A stretch of 13,948 nt of DNA. It comes from an uncultured Bacteroidaceae bacterium (GTDB taxonomy: Bacteria; Bacteroidota; Bacteroidia; Bacteroidales; Bacteroidaceae). The notes under the pieces were generated by a model. It saw only the letters and a list, made by a program, of their open reading frames with translations. It had not been told where the DNA came from and made no database searches. The translations under genes were made by a program, and so were the position numbers. The DNA is taken from contig CAJGCU010000066.1 of assembly GCA_904501945.1 (NCBI GenBank), positions 1 through 13,948 on the forward strand, read 5' to 3'. This document shows, in pieces, positions 1-7,400 of this stretch. Position 1 is the stretch's first letter; every line of letters starts with the position of its first letter.

Positions 1-191
1 CCAATGTGGCTGCTGGCTCGCTGGCGCTTTTCCTGGAATGGAAGAAGGCTGGCGGCAATGCCGAGCTGCATGTGTATGGAGATGGCAGGGGACCTTATGT
101 GCTGATGGAGGAAACGGGAGAGACGACAACCGAGTCGTGGAGCCGGCAGTTTGTCCTTTGGCTGCAGGCAAAAGGCTTTATAGGGAAATAG
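1..191 (+). CDS. alpha/beta-hydrolase (esterase-like), C-terminal fragment
   Basis: Only the last 62 codons are present. The frame is open from the left edge (first full codon at base 3) to TAG at 189-191, and the true start lies outside the window. The pattern SLALFLEWKKAGGNAELHVY, then a Gly-rich turn, then W..QFVLWLQAKGF matches the end of dienelactone-hydrolase or acetyl-esterase-like proteins. In that family a helix after the catalytic Asp loop leads into a strand ending in the GGHG-type turn that carries the catalytic His, and a final helix closes the fold. Here the turn reads GDGRGPY and the His is not visible. Known relatives in this phylum are often polysaccharide or xylan esterases, but the substrate cannot be inferred from this piece. 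It ends at the shared terminator at 212-240 and converges on the TPR gene. Confidence 0.6.
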   Translation, partial: NVAAGSLALFLEWKKAGGNAELHVYGDGRGPYVLMEETGETTTESWSRQFVLWLQAKGFIGK

Positions 192-211
192 TGCTGATAG
201 CTACAGAAAGT

Positions 212-240
212 AAAGAAGTCTCTTCGGAGGCTTCTTTTTT
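212..240 (+). terminator. UUCG-tetraloop intrinsic terminator between convergent genes
   Basis: An 11-bp stem (212-222 with 227-237, one G-U pair) is closed by a TTCG loop and runs into a T tract at 235-240. It lies 20 bases after the hydrolase stop and 3 bases beyond the stop of the minus-strand TPR gene. On the minus strand the stem is followed by a weaker, interrupted T stretch, so it may end both transcripts but is best formed for the + strand. Confidence 0.85.
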
Positions 241-243
241 GTG

Positions 244-1107
244 CTATCTGCATTGCTTCAGCTCTTCTTTGAGCTGTCCGCGAGGTATGCCAAGCTGGAT
301 GGCGCGCTCGAAGTCTTGTTTGGCGAGCCGCTTGTTGCCTTCTTTTAAATGTATGTATGCGCGTGTGAGAAGCAGATTGGTGTTGTTGGGTTCAAGAGAG
401 ATTGCTTTGTCAAGATCCATGATGGCAAGTTCAGGCATTTGTTCTTCTGCTTCTATTTCTGCTCGTACAGAATAAAGTTCGGCTTTTTCGGGGTGCTTGT
501 CTATGAGTAGGGTGAGGCGGCGAATTGCTTCCTGAGGCTTCTGGGTGTGCTGGAGAAGAATGGCCATGCCTAATTGTGCAGCATAGTGATTGGGGTCGAG
601 ATGGAGCAGCCGTTCGTAGTCGGCTTGTGCACTGTGATAATCTCGTCGTTGCTGGTAGATGTAGGCGCGCTGAAGAAGTGCATCGTTGTTTTTGGGGTCG
701 AGATCGATAATTTTTGTGTAATCGAGCAGTGCTTTGCCGTGATTCCCGAGTGTGAGGTACAGGTTGGCACGTGCTTGTAGGATTGGGATGTTGAGGGGGG
801 CAATGCCGAGTGCGAGGTCATAGCTCTCAAGTGCTTTCATCTGCTCTCCTTTGGCGAGGAGAACATGGGCGATGTTTGCATGGATGAGGGCATTGCGGAT
901 GTTGTCGGGCGAAAGTTTGAGCGCCTGTTGAAAGTGGCTAATAGCTTGTTCATGCTGCTGAGCACGTGCTGCTGTAAGTCCCTGCTCAAAACATTCTTCA
1001 TAGCTTTGAGCATAGGATAAGAGGAATGAAAAACTTAAAACGAGAAAGCATATAATTTTATTGTTTCTCGTTCTAATATGCAGCACGGTATTTGTCTTCT
1101 TTTTCAT
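244..1107 (-). CDS. exported tetratricopeptide-repeat protein
   Basis: The protein has 287 aa from ATG at 1107. An in-frame TTG two codons upstream (1113) is possible but less likely. A basic N-terminus is followed by a hydrophobic stretch (about residues 18-31) ending SYA-Q, consistent with a type I signal peptide cut after about residue 33, so the protein should be periplasmic or outer-membrane associated. The rest is about seven consecutive 34-residue TPR units with the usual pattern (A at position 20, a DP or SPDN-like turn at the end, e.g. LDPKN, LDPNH, LEPNN). TPR arrays are scaffolds for protein-protein contacts, and no catalytic domain is visible. The start lies inside the 3' end of rsgA (35-base overlap), which suggests translational coupling and co-transcription with frr and rsgA. 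The binding partner is unknown. Confidence 0.85.
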   Translation of the reverse strand: MKKKTNTVLHIRTRNNKIICFLVLSFSFLLSYAQSYEECFEQGLTAARAQQHEQAISHFQQALKLSPDNIRNALIHANIAHVLLAKGEQMKALESYDLALGIAPLNIPILQARANLYLTLGNHGKALLDYTKIIDLDPKNNDALLQRAYIYQQRRDYHSAQADYERLLHLDPNHYAAQLGMAILLQHTQKPQEAIRRLTLLIDKHPEKAELYSVRAEIEAEEQMPELAIMDLDKAISLEPNNTNLLLTRAYIHLKEGNKRLAKQDFERAIQLGIPRGQLKEELKQCR

Positions 1108-2029
1108 CTTCAAGCATGGATAGGTAAGAATTGTACCGGCTTTCAGCTATGTCGTGGCGCTCAACGGCTTCACGTACAGCGCAATGTGGCTCGTGGGTGT
1201 GAGTGCAGTTGTTGAAGCGGCAATCTTCTGAAAATTGAAAAATCTCTTTGAAGTAATGTCCGACTTCTTCACGTTTCATGTCGAATGTGCCGAATCCCTT
1301 GATGCCGGGGGTGTCGATGATGTAGCCTCCTTCGTTGCCCACTTCAAACATCTCGGAGAAGGTGGTGGTGTGCTTGCCTGTCTCGTAGGCATCGCTGATT
1401 TCGTTGGTGCGGAGGTTGAGGTGGGGGAATAGGGTGTTGATGAGGGTAGATTTGCCTACGCCGCTATTGCCTGATAGAAGGGTGATTTTCCCGTTCAGTT
1501 CAGTGCGCAGAGCTTCAACTCCTTCTCCTGTGGTTGCAGAGATGCGTCGGCAGGGATAGCCTACAGTTTCATAAAGATTGATGACTCCGTCAAGATACTC
1601 TTTCCATTCGTCGTCGATAATATCTATCTTGTTGAAGACCAGTATGACTGGTATGCGGTAGGCTTCGGCACTTGCCAGAAAGCGGTCTATGAACTGGAGG
1701 GGTGTTTCTGGCTGCTTGATGGTGACGATGAGGAAGCAGGCATCAATGTTGGCGGCAATGATGTGTGACTGTTTGGAGAGGTTGGTGGATTTGCGGATGA
1801 TATAGTTTTTTCGCTCGTCCAGCTCTGTAATCAGTCCTTGTTTGGCTTGCTCGAGATCGCCATCCACGTCTTGTGGAACAAATGTGACTTTGTCACCGAT
1901 AGCTACAGGGTTGGTGGTGCGTATGCCACGAATACGGAAGTTGCCTTTGACCTTGCAGTCAAAGACCTCTCCCGTATCAGATTTAACGGTGTAGCTATAA
2001 CCTGTATTTCGAATGACAAGTCCGTGCAT
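1073..2029 (-). CDS. rsgA: small ribosomal subunit biogenesis GTPase RsgA
   Basis: This 318-aa protein is a late 30S-subunit assembly GTPase of the cytoplasm. An N-terminal OB-fold region (about residues 1-80) precedes a circularly permuted GTPase domain in the diagnostic order G4-G5-G1-G2-G3. G4 is NKID at 133-136, G5 is SATTGEG, the G1 P-loop is GNSGVGKST at 187-195, G2 is in the GKHTTT loop, and G3 is DTPG at 239-242. A C-terminal zinc knuckle follows with Cys270, Cys275, His277 and Cys283. Length and motifs are normal for the family, and nothing is missing. The ATG at 2029 shares its A with the frr stop (TAATG), so initiation is probably coupled to termination of frr. The 3' end overlaps the TPR gene. 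Linkage of frr with rsgA fits a shared role in ribosome turnover and maturation. Confidence 0.97.
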   Translation of the reverse strand: MHGLVIRNTGYSYTVKSDTGEVFDCKVKGNFRIRGIRTTNPVAIGDKVTFVPQDVDGDLEQAKQGLITELDERKNYIIRKSTNLSKQSHIIAANIDACFLIVTIKQPETPLQFIDRFLASAEAYRIPVILVFNKIDIIDDEWKEYLDGVINLYETVGYPCRRISATTGEGVEALRTELNGKITLLSGNSGVGKSTLINTLFPHLNLRTNEISDAYETGKHTTTFSEMFEVGNEGGYIIDTPGIKGFGTFDMKREEVGHYFKEIFQFSEDCRFNNCTHTHEPHCAVREAVERHDIAESRYNSYLSMLEDEKEDKYRAAY

Positions 2030-2589
2030 TAGACTGTCATGATTTCTTTGTTCTTGGCGTCAAGCATCTCATCAATTTTCTTGATGTACTTGTCGTGAAC
2101 CTTCTGAACTTTTTCTTCGTAATCCTTTTCCACGTCTTCTGGAGTGCCATTCTTGACAGACTTCTTGAGTTTGTCGATGGCATCGCGACGGGCGTTGCGA
2201 ACGCTCACTTTGGCAGTCTCAGCTTCTTTTGAACACTGCTTTGTGAGGTCGCGACGGCGCTCTTCTGTAAGTGGTGGTATGCCAAGACGGATGATTTCGC
2301 CGTTGTTTTCGGGCATAATGCCTACAGATGAGTCGATGATGGCTTTTTCGATGACGCGGAGCATGGATTTTTCCCAAGGCTTGATGGTAATAGAACGTGC
2401 ATCAGGCGTGTTGAGCGATGCTACGTTGCTGAGCGGAACCATGCTGCCGTAAGAGTCCACGCGGATTTCGTCTAAGATATGTACGTTGGCACGGCCTGCA
2501 CGGATGCGGCTCAGTGCTTCTTCAAGGTGGAGTGCTGCGAATTCCATCTTCTCTTCAGCGTCTTCCAAATATTTTTTTACGTCTTCCAT
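2029..2589 (-). CDS. frr: ribosome recycling factor
   Basis: The protein has 186 aa, the usual family length. RRF works with EF-G to split post-termination ribosomes from mRNA in the cytoplasm. Recognisable family features are the helical N-terminus ending in LSRIRAGRAN, the domain-II segment with VPLSNVASLNTPDARSITI and the PWEKSML turn, the GIPPLTEERRRDL motif, and the long C-terminal helix with VRNARRDA and a lysine-rich end. The ATG start is at 2589. The gene is preceded by a 76-bp gap after the small unknown gene and followed directly by rsgA through TAATG. pyrH, a frequent upstream neighbour of frr in bacteria, is absent here. No TAnnTTTG box was found in the gap before frr, so it may depend on the upstream fumarase promoter. 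Confidence 0.98.
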   Translation of the reverse strand: MEDVKKYLEDAEEKMEFAALHLEEALSRIRAGRANVHILDEIRVDSYGSMVPLSNVASLNTPDARSITIKPWEKSMLRVIEKAIIDSSVGIMPENNGEIIRLGIPPLTEERRRDLTKQCSKEAETAKVSVRNARRDAIDKLKKSVKNGTPEDVEKDYEEKVQKVHDKYIKKIDEMLDAKNKEIMTV

Positions 2590-2665
2590 TTTATTGGGGT
2601 ATTTAGTTGTATTGTTTTTTTAGTTGTTTGGTTGGGTTTTCCACTAATCCACCAATTTACTAACT

Positions 2666-2962
2666 TCAAAATTCAATTCTCATTTGTGGCTCATCTGCAA
2701 CTTTTCCCAGGTTGAAGGCGAAGTGCCCACGTTTTACCTTACCGGTTTTCTTGTCTAACGCATATTGATAGGGTGATAGGGGCTTTTTGCTTTCGCGGCG
2801 CAGAAACCAGTAGATTTCTTTCCAGGTTTCAGCATAAGGATGCCGCTCGCCAAAGAGCTGTGGTTCCATGTTGCAGATGTTCCGAACAATATGATTGATG
2901 CGCAGGCCTTCCGCACCTGCTTCAGTCAGTAATTTCTGTAGGTTAGGTTCAAACCAGCGCAT
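2666..2962 (-). CDS. small conserved-looking protein of unknown function
   Basis: The protein has 98 aa when started at ATG 2962 (MRWFEPNLQKLL). A longer frame from a TTG at 2992 would overlap the fumarase stop and is less likely. It is basic and aromatic-rich, with segments such as AEGLRINHIVRNI, YAETWKEIYWFLRRES and a basic C-terminal part (KKTGKVKRGHFAFNLG). It has no signal peptide, no membrane span and no metal-binding Cys, so it is probably cytoplasmic. I do not recognise a domain. It starts 22 bases after the fumarase stop in the same direction, so it is very likely co-transcribed with fumarase. The codon pattern and the tight packing argue for a real gene. Confidence 0.75.
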   Translation of the reverse strand: MRWFEPNLQKLLTEAGAEGLRINHIVRNICNMEPQLFGERHPYAETWKEIYWFLRRESKKPLSPYQYALDKKTGKVKRGHFAFNLGKVADEPQMRIEF

Positions 2963-2984
2963 CTTGTTGGTCAAATGAATGGGG

Positions 2985-4637
2985 TTAGTCAAGAATTTTA
3001 CATCCTTCGCATGGCTTCAACTGCTTGAAGAAGTCATTGCCCTTGTCGTCAACGAGAATGAATGCAGGGAAGTCTTCGACCTCAATCTTCCAGATTGCTT
3101 CCATGCCCAACTCTGGATACTCGACACATTCAATGCTCTTGATGTTGTTCTGTGCAAGGATGGCAGCAGGGCCTCCGATTGATCCAAGGTAGAAACCCTT
3201 GTGGTCTTTGCATGCATTGGTCACGTCGATAGAGCGGTTGCCCTTCGCAAGCATGATGCGTGAGCCGCCATGATCCTGGAACTCATAAACGTATGGGTCC
3301 ATTCGGCCGGCAGTAGTTGGGCCCATGGATCCGCATGCCATTCCTGCAGGGGTCTTGGCTGGTCCAGCATAGTAGATGGGATGATTTTTCAGGTAGTCAG
3401 GCATTGGCTCACCAGCATCAAGACGTGCCTTGATCTTAGCGTGTGCAATGTCGCGTCCCACGATGATGGTTCCGTTGAGTGAAAGACGTGTGCTGACAGG
3501 GTACTGCGAGAGTTGCTGGCACACCTCGTCCATTGGCCGGTTAAGGTCGACCTTTACCACATCGCCTTCGCCAGCGTTGCGCAGTTCTTCGGGGATGAGC
3601 TCGTAAGGTTTGTCATCCATTTTCTCAATCCAGATACCGTCTTTGTTGATTTTTGCCTTGATGTTGCGGTCTGCAGAGCAAGATACTCCAAGACCGATAG
3701 GGCATGAGGCACCGTGACGTGGTAAGCGGATGACACGCACATCGTGCGCCATATACTTTCCGCCGAACTGTGCGCCGAGACCTATCTTGTATGCTTCTTG
3801 AAGGAGCTGCTTCTCCAGTTCGATGTCGCGGAAAGCGCGGCCTGTTTCGTCGCCAGTTGTTGGCAGCGAATCATAGAAATGAGTAGAGGCGAGTTTCACG
3901 GTCAGAAGGTTCTTCTCTGCCGATGTGCCGCCAATCACAATAGCAATATGATAAGGAGGGCAAGCCGCTGTGCCAAGGCTCTTCATCTTCTCTACAAGGA
4001 ACGGGATGAGCGTGCCAGGGTTCTGGATGCGTGCCTTTGTTTCCTGATAGAGGTAGGTCTTGTTGGCAGAGCCACCGCCCTTCGTCACCATCAGGAACTT
4101 GTATTCCATGCCCTCTGTTGCTTCGATGTCAATCTGGGCAGGCAGGTTGCACTTTGTGTTCACCTCGTTATACATGTCGAGCGGAGCATTCTGCGAGTAG
4201 CGCAGATTCTCCTCTGTGTAAGTCTTGTACACGCCCTTGGAGAGAGCTTCTTCGTCGCAGAATCCAGTCCATACGTGCTGTCCCTTCTCGCCATGGATGA
4301 TGGCTGTTCCTGTGTCCTGACAGAGTGGAAGCTGCCCCTTCGCCGATACCTCTGCATTGCGCAGGAATGTCAGCGCAACATATTTGTCATTGTCAGAAGC
4401 CTCTGGGTCGCGGAGGATTTTAGCCACTTGCAGGTTGTGGCTGCGGCGGAGCAGGAAACTGACGTCGCGGAATGCAGCGTTAGCCATCTGAGTCAGCGCT
4501 TCTGGGGTAACCTTCAAAATAGGGTTTCCTTCAAACTCGCCGATGCTGACACCTTCCTTTGTCAGCAGGTAATATTCCGTATCGTCCTTGCCCATCTGGA
4601 ACATAGGAGCATACTTGAATTCAGGTATTTGAGCCAT
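2985..4637 (-). CDS. fum: class I (iron-sulfur) fumarate hydratase
   Basis: The protein has 550 aa from ATG 4637 (MAQIPEFKYAPMF). An upstream extension of 14 codons would reach into the promoter and is rejected. The enzyme reversibly hydrates fumarate to malate, and in anaerobic Bacteroidales it usually runs towards fumarate for fumarate reduction to succinate. The layout is that of the single-chain class I FumA/FumB family. The N-terminal alpha domain holds LPLCQDTGT and KGGGSANKTYL, and the C-terminal beta domain holds VGRDIAHAKIKARLDAGE and GPTTAGRMDPYV. The spacing of Cys106, Cys226 and Cys320 matches the three [4Fe-4S] ligands of the family. The protein is cytosolic with no signal peptide. 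It has its own TATCTTTG promoter and heads the run leading into frr and rsgA. An [4Fe-4S] enzyme of this class is expected to be oxygen-sensitive. Confidence 0.97.
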   Translation of the reverse strand: MAQIPEFKYAPMFQMGKDDTEYYLLTKEGVSIGEFEGNPILKVTPEALTQMANAAFRDVSFLLRRSHNLQVAKILRDPEASDNDKYVALTFLRNAEVSAKGQLPLCQDTGTAIIHGEKGQHVWTGFCDEEALSKGVYKTYTEENLRYSQNAPLDMYNEVNTKCNLPAQIDIEATEGMEYKFLMVTKGGGSANKTYLYQETKARIQNPGTLIPFLVEKMKSLGTAACPPYHIAIVIGGTSAEKNLLTVKLASTHFYDSLPTTGDETGRAFRDIELEKQLLQEAYKIGLGAQFGGKYMAHDVRVIRLPRHGASCPIGLGVSCSADRNIKAKINKDGIWIEKMDDKPYELIPEELRNAGEGDVVKVDLNRPMDEVCQQLSQYPVSTRLSLNGTIIVGRDIAHAKIKARLDAGEPMPDYLKNHPIYYAGPAKTPAGMACGSMGPTTAGRMDPYVYEFQDHGGSRIMLAKGNRSIDVTNACKDHKGFYLGSIGGPAAILAQNNIKSIECVEYPELGMEAIWKIEVEDFPAFILVDDKGNDFFKQLKPCEGCKILD

Positions 4638-4676
4638 ATTGTAAATGTTTTTAAAGTTTAATGTAGTATTAGGGTA

Positions 4677-4684
4677 CAAAGATA
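4677..4684 (-). promoter_or_regulatory. fumarase promoter, -7 box
   Basis: Read on the minus strand this is TATCTTTG, an exact match to the Bacteroidota -7 consensus TAnnTTTG. It lies 40 bases before the fumarase ATG, giving a short leader of about 35 nt. A TTTTG lies about 23 bases further upstream (about 4708-4712), slightly farther than the usual spacing of the -33 element, so that part is uncertain. Confidence 0.75.
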
Positions 4685-4894
4685 CACTAAAAAAACGAAT
4701 AAGTACACAAAAGCTGATTTTTTTTCCGTTTCAGGCAGAGAAAACACCAAACAATCGAAATTCCTCAGAGATAAATTCAATATCTGTGTGGGAAATGCCT
4801 GTAAATAGAAGTGCACGATACTGATTTTATGGTTGTTTTCAAAAAGAAAAGTCAAAAAAAAGAGTCAGACAACAATAAAGTTGAGATTTTATTG
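4685..4894. other. divergent intergenic region between fumarase and GH3 genes
   Basis: This is AT-rich sequence between two back-to-back promoters, with A and T runs and no credible gene. The only internal structure I can point to is a small imperfect inverted repeat, CAGAGATA (4766-4773) and TATCTGTG (4781-4788) with a 7-base spacer. It could be an operator, but it is short enough to be chance. Confidence 0.5.
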
Positions 4895-4902
4895 TATCTT
4901 TG
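4895..4902 (+). promoter_or_regulatory. GH3 gene promoter, -7 box
   Basis: TATCTTTG on the + strand is an exact match to the Bacteroidota -7 element, 66 bases upstream of the chosen GH3 start. No clear TTTG-type -33 element sits at the usual distance, which could mean reliance on an activator. That last point is inference. Confidence 0.7.
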
Positions 4903-4968
4903 CATTAGGTACACAAGAAAAACATAATATAATTTATGAACACAAACTCAAAAAAAGGAATCAAAATT

Positions 4969-7218
4969 ATGGTAAAAAAAATTCTGACTCTCGTTTGTTG
5001 TTGTGCAACTGTATTTAGTACTTTTGCCCAGCCTTACAAGGATCCCACTCTCTCTGCAGAAGCAAGAGCAAAAGACTTGTTAAGCCGACTTACATTGGAG
5101 GAGAAGACGCGGCTGATGGAACACACATCTCCTGCTATCGAACGATTGGGTATTCCCGCATTCAACTGGTGGAATGAAGCCTTGCACGGTGTGGGCAGAA
5201 ATGGAACTGCGACAGTTTTCCCCATCACTATGGGACTTGCAGCCACATGGGATGACGCTTTAGTGCAGCGAGCTTTCACTGCAGCCAGTGACGAGGCGCG
5301 AGCAAAAAGCAATATTGCCAGAAAAAGCGGACGTATTGGACGTTATCAGAGTTTGTCTTTCTGGACGCCTAACATCAATATCTTCCGTGACCCTCGTTGG
5401 GGACGCGGACAGGAAACCTATGGCGAAGATCCTTATCTCACTACTCGAATGGGACTCGCCGTTGTACGCGGATTGCAGGGTGCTCAAGGTGATGAACAGA
5501 TAGAGTATGGACGTAATGGGCAATACAGAAAACTGCTCGCATGTGCTAAGCACTTTGCTGTTCACAGTGGACCAGAATGGAATCGCCATCAATTTAATCT
5601 TGAAAACCTTCCAGAACGTGACTTGTGGGAGACTTATCTGCCTGCATTCAAGGCTTTGGTGCAGGAAGGTGATGTGCAGGAAGTGATGTGCGCTTACCAT
5701 CGTTTTGATGGTGAACCTTGTTGCGGAAGTTCACGTTTGCTCACTGACATTTTGCGCAAGGAATGGGGCTTCAAAGGACTTGTGGCAAGCGACTGCTGGG
5801 CTGTTGATGATTTCTGGAAAAAGAGTAATCATGGGACCTCAGACACCAAAGAATCTGCTATAGCGACAGCTGTTATCGCTGGTACGGATGTAGAATGCGG
5901 AGGCACATTCCATAGTTTGACCGATGCGATTGAACAGGGAAAAATCACGGAAGAAAAAATCAATGAGAGTGTACTTCGATTGCTGAAGGCACGTTTTGAA
6001 TTGGGTGATTTCGATAGCGAAGAACTTGTACCATGGCAAAAGATTGGTCCTGAAGTTATTGCAAGTGATGAGCATCATCAAATTGCGCTTGAGGCAGCTC
6101 GAAAGAGTATTGTGCTGCTGCAGAACAAGCAGAATATCTTGCCTTTGGCAAAAGATACAAAAGTTGCAGTCATCGGTCCTAATGCTAATGACTCAGTGAT
6201 GATGTGGGGTAACTATAACGGATTCCCTCGCCACACGGAGACAATCCTTGAAGGCATTCAGAAAAAAGGCAACGTAATAGGTTATATGAAAGGTTGTGAA
6301 CTTGTGCAGAGAGCCCCTCGTGCACAGCAGAGAAACGATGATGGACCTGCTATGGACTATGGTCATGACGCAGCCTTGCAAGTTAAGACAGATGATGCAG
6401 CCAGCGCATCAGCAGAGGATGTTCTCAACTGCGTGAAAGATGCCGATGTGGTAGTGTTCGTAGGTGGTATTTCTCCACGAGTGGAAGGAGAAGAAATGCG
6501 TGTCACTCTTCCTGGATTCAGAGGCGGCGACCGCACAAGCATTGAGTTGCCGCAGATTCAGCGCGATATGCTGAAATTGCTGCATGAAGCTGGAAAGAAG
6601 CTTGTTTTTATCAACTGTTCTGGTAGTGCAGTGGCATTAGTTCCTGAGACAGAGACTTGTGATGCCATTGTACAGGCATGGTATGGCGGTGAAGCAGGCG
6701 GCGAGGCTTTGGCTGATATTCTTTACGGTGATTGCGAACCGACAGGGAAACTGCCTATTACGTTCTATCGTAGTACAGATCAATTGCCTGATTATGAAAG
6801 CTATGAAATGAAAGGACGTACCTATCGGTATATGCAGGAAGCGCCTCTGTGGTATTTTGGCTACGGTCTCAGCTACACTACAGTACGTTATGATGCACCT
6901 ACTTACAAGAAAAACGAGGTTCGTGTCAGCCTCACTAATACAGGCAGTCGTCCTGTGGAGGAATTGGTGCAGGTGTATCTCAACAAGCAGGGAGACGCTG
7001 GTGGCCCAAGAGCAACACTTCGTGCCTACAAGCGCGTCGTAGTGCCAGCAGGAAAGACTGTGAAAGCGCGTATTCCGCTTCCTCGCAATAGTTTTGAGTG
7101 GTGGGATGCTGGTACAGGCACTATGCGTGTAAGTGCAGGAACCTACAATGTCATGGTGGGTTCTTCAAGCAATCCTGCTGATTTGAAGTCTGTTGCTGTT
7201 ACTATTAAGGGATTGTAA
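4969..7218 (+). CDS. secreted GH3 glycosidase, beta-xylosidase/beta-glucosidase type
   Basis: The protein has 749 aa from ATG 4969, chosen because AAGGAA sits 8 bases upstream and the signal peptide then begins MVKKILTLV. An in-frame ATG at 4936 has no such site. A type I signal peptide ends STFA-Q (cut after residue 20); its three cysteines do not form a lipobox. The GH3 N-terminal barrel contains WNEALHGVGRNGTATVFP, DPRWGRGQETYGEDPYL, KHF with Lys194-His195, and the SDCW motif with the probable nucleophile Asp275. The C-terminal GH3 domain has the EGEEM motif (506-510), probable site of the acid/base Glu, followed by GGDRTSIELP. An Fn3-like domain spans about residues 650-735, and there is no PA14 insert. 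The combination resembles GH3 exo-xylosidases of Bacteroidota, but glucosidase activity is not excluded. It is a single-gene unit with no susC/susD beside it. Confidence 0.93.
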   Translation: MVKKILTLVCCCATVFSTFAQPYKDPTLSAEARAKDLLSRLTLEEKTRLMEHTSPAIERLGIPAFNWWNEALHGVGRNGTATVFPITMGLAATWDDALVQRAFTAASDEARAKSNIARKSGRIGRYQSLSFWTPNINIFRDPRWGRGQETYGEDPYLTTRMGLAVVRGLQGAQGDEQIEYGRNGQYRKLLACAKHFAVHSGPEWNRHQFNLENLPERDLWETYLPAFKALVQEGDVQEVMCAYHRFDGEPCCGSSRLLTDILRKEWGFKGLVASDCWAVDDFWKKSNHGTSDTKESAIATAVIAGTDVECGGTFHSLTDAIEQGKITEEKINESVLRLLKARFELGDFDSEELVPWQKIGPEVIASDEHHQIALEAARKSIVLLQNKQNILPLAKDTKVAVIGPNANDSVMMWGNYNGFPRHTETILEGIQKKGNVIGYMKGCELVQRAPRAQQRNDDGPAMDYGHDAALQVKTDDAASASAEDVLNCVKDADVVVFVGGISPRVEGEEMRVTLPGFRGGDRTSIELPQIQRDMLKLLHEAGKKLVFINCSGSAVALVPETETCDAIVQAWYGGEAGGEALADILYGDCEPTGKLPITFYRSTDQLPDYESYEMKGRTYRYMQEAPLWYFGYGLSYTTVRYDAPTYKKNEVRVSLTNTGSRPVEELVQVYLNKQGDAGGPRATLRAYKRVVVPAGKTVKARIPLPRNSFEWWDAGTGTMRVSAGTYNVMVGSSSNPADLKSVAVTIKGL

Positions 7219-7224
7219 GTTGTA

Positions 7225-7252
7225 AAATTACGATTGAAGACAATCGTAATTT
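7225..7252 (+). terminator. stem-loop just after the GH3 stop
   Basis: A perfect 12-bp stem (7225-7236 with 7241-7252) has an AAGA loop and starts 6 bases after the GH3 stop. No T run follows directly; a second small hairpin GAGC-TATT-GCTC (7253-7264) and TAATTTTA come next. It may protect the 3' end of the mRNA or act as a weak terminator ahead of the stronger one at 7323-7360. Confidence 0.5.
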
Positions 7253-7322
7253 GAGCTATTGCTCTAATTTTAAGAAAGTAACAGCGGTTCTTCTACTCTT
7301 TTACTGTGTGTGTATCATGATG

Positions 7323-7360
7323 AAAAACACCGTCTGCGGAATTCGTAGGCGGTGTTTTTT
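7323..7360. terminator. bidirectional intrinsic terminator
   Basis: A strong stem, CACCGTCTGCG with CGTAGGCGGTG (two G-U pairs) and loop GAATT, is flanked by A5 on the left and T6 on the right. It therefore works as a terminator in both directions. It ends the GH3 transcript on the + strand and, 41 bases past the acyltransferase stop, the four-gene operon on the minus strand. Confidence 0.9.
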
Positions 7361-7400
7361 ATATGATGCATGTTTGTGTGAGAGTCAGAGAAAGGGTTAG

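Noticed and set aside
2602..2627. Two copies of TTTAGTTGT, 17 bases apart, in the gap before frr
   Set aside because: Short, AT-rich and in a low-complexity stretch; likely chance.
3744..4661. A 305-codon open frame on the + strand opposite fumarase
   Set aside because: It lies antisense to a clearly conserved gene, is rich in Cys and Arg in a way typical of reverse-frame shadows, and shows no domain.
4658..4855. A small minus-strand frame upstream of fumarase
   Set aside because: It spans the promoter, is AT-rich with low-complexity hydrophobic content and has no ribosome-binding site.
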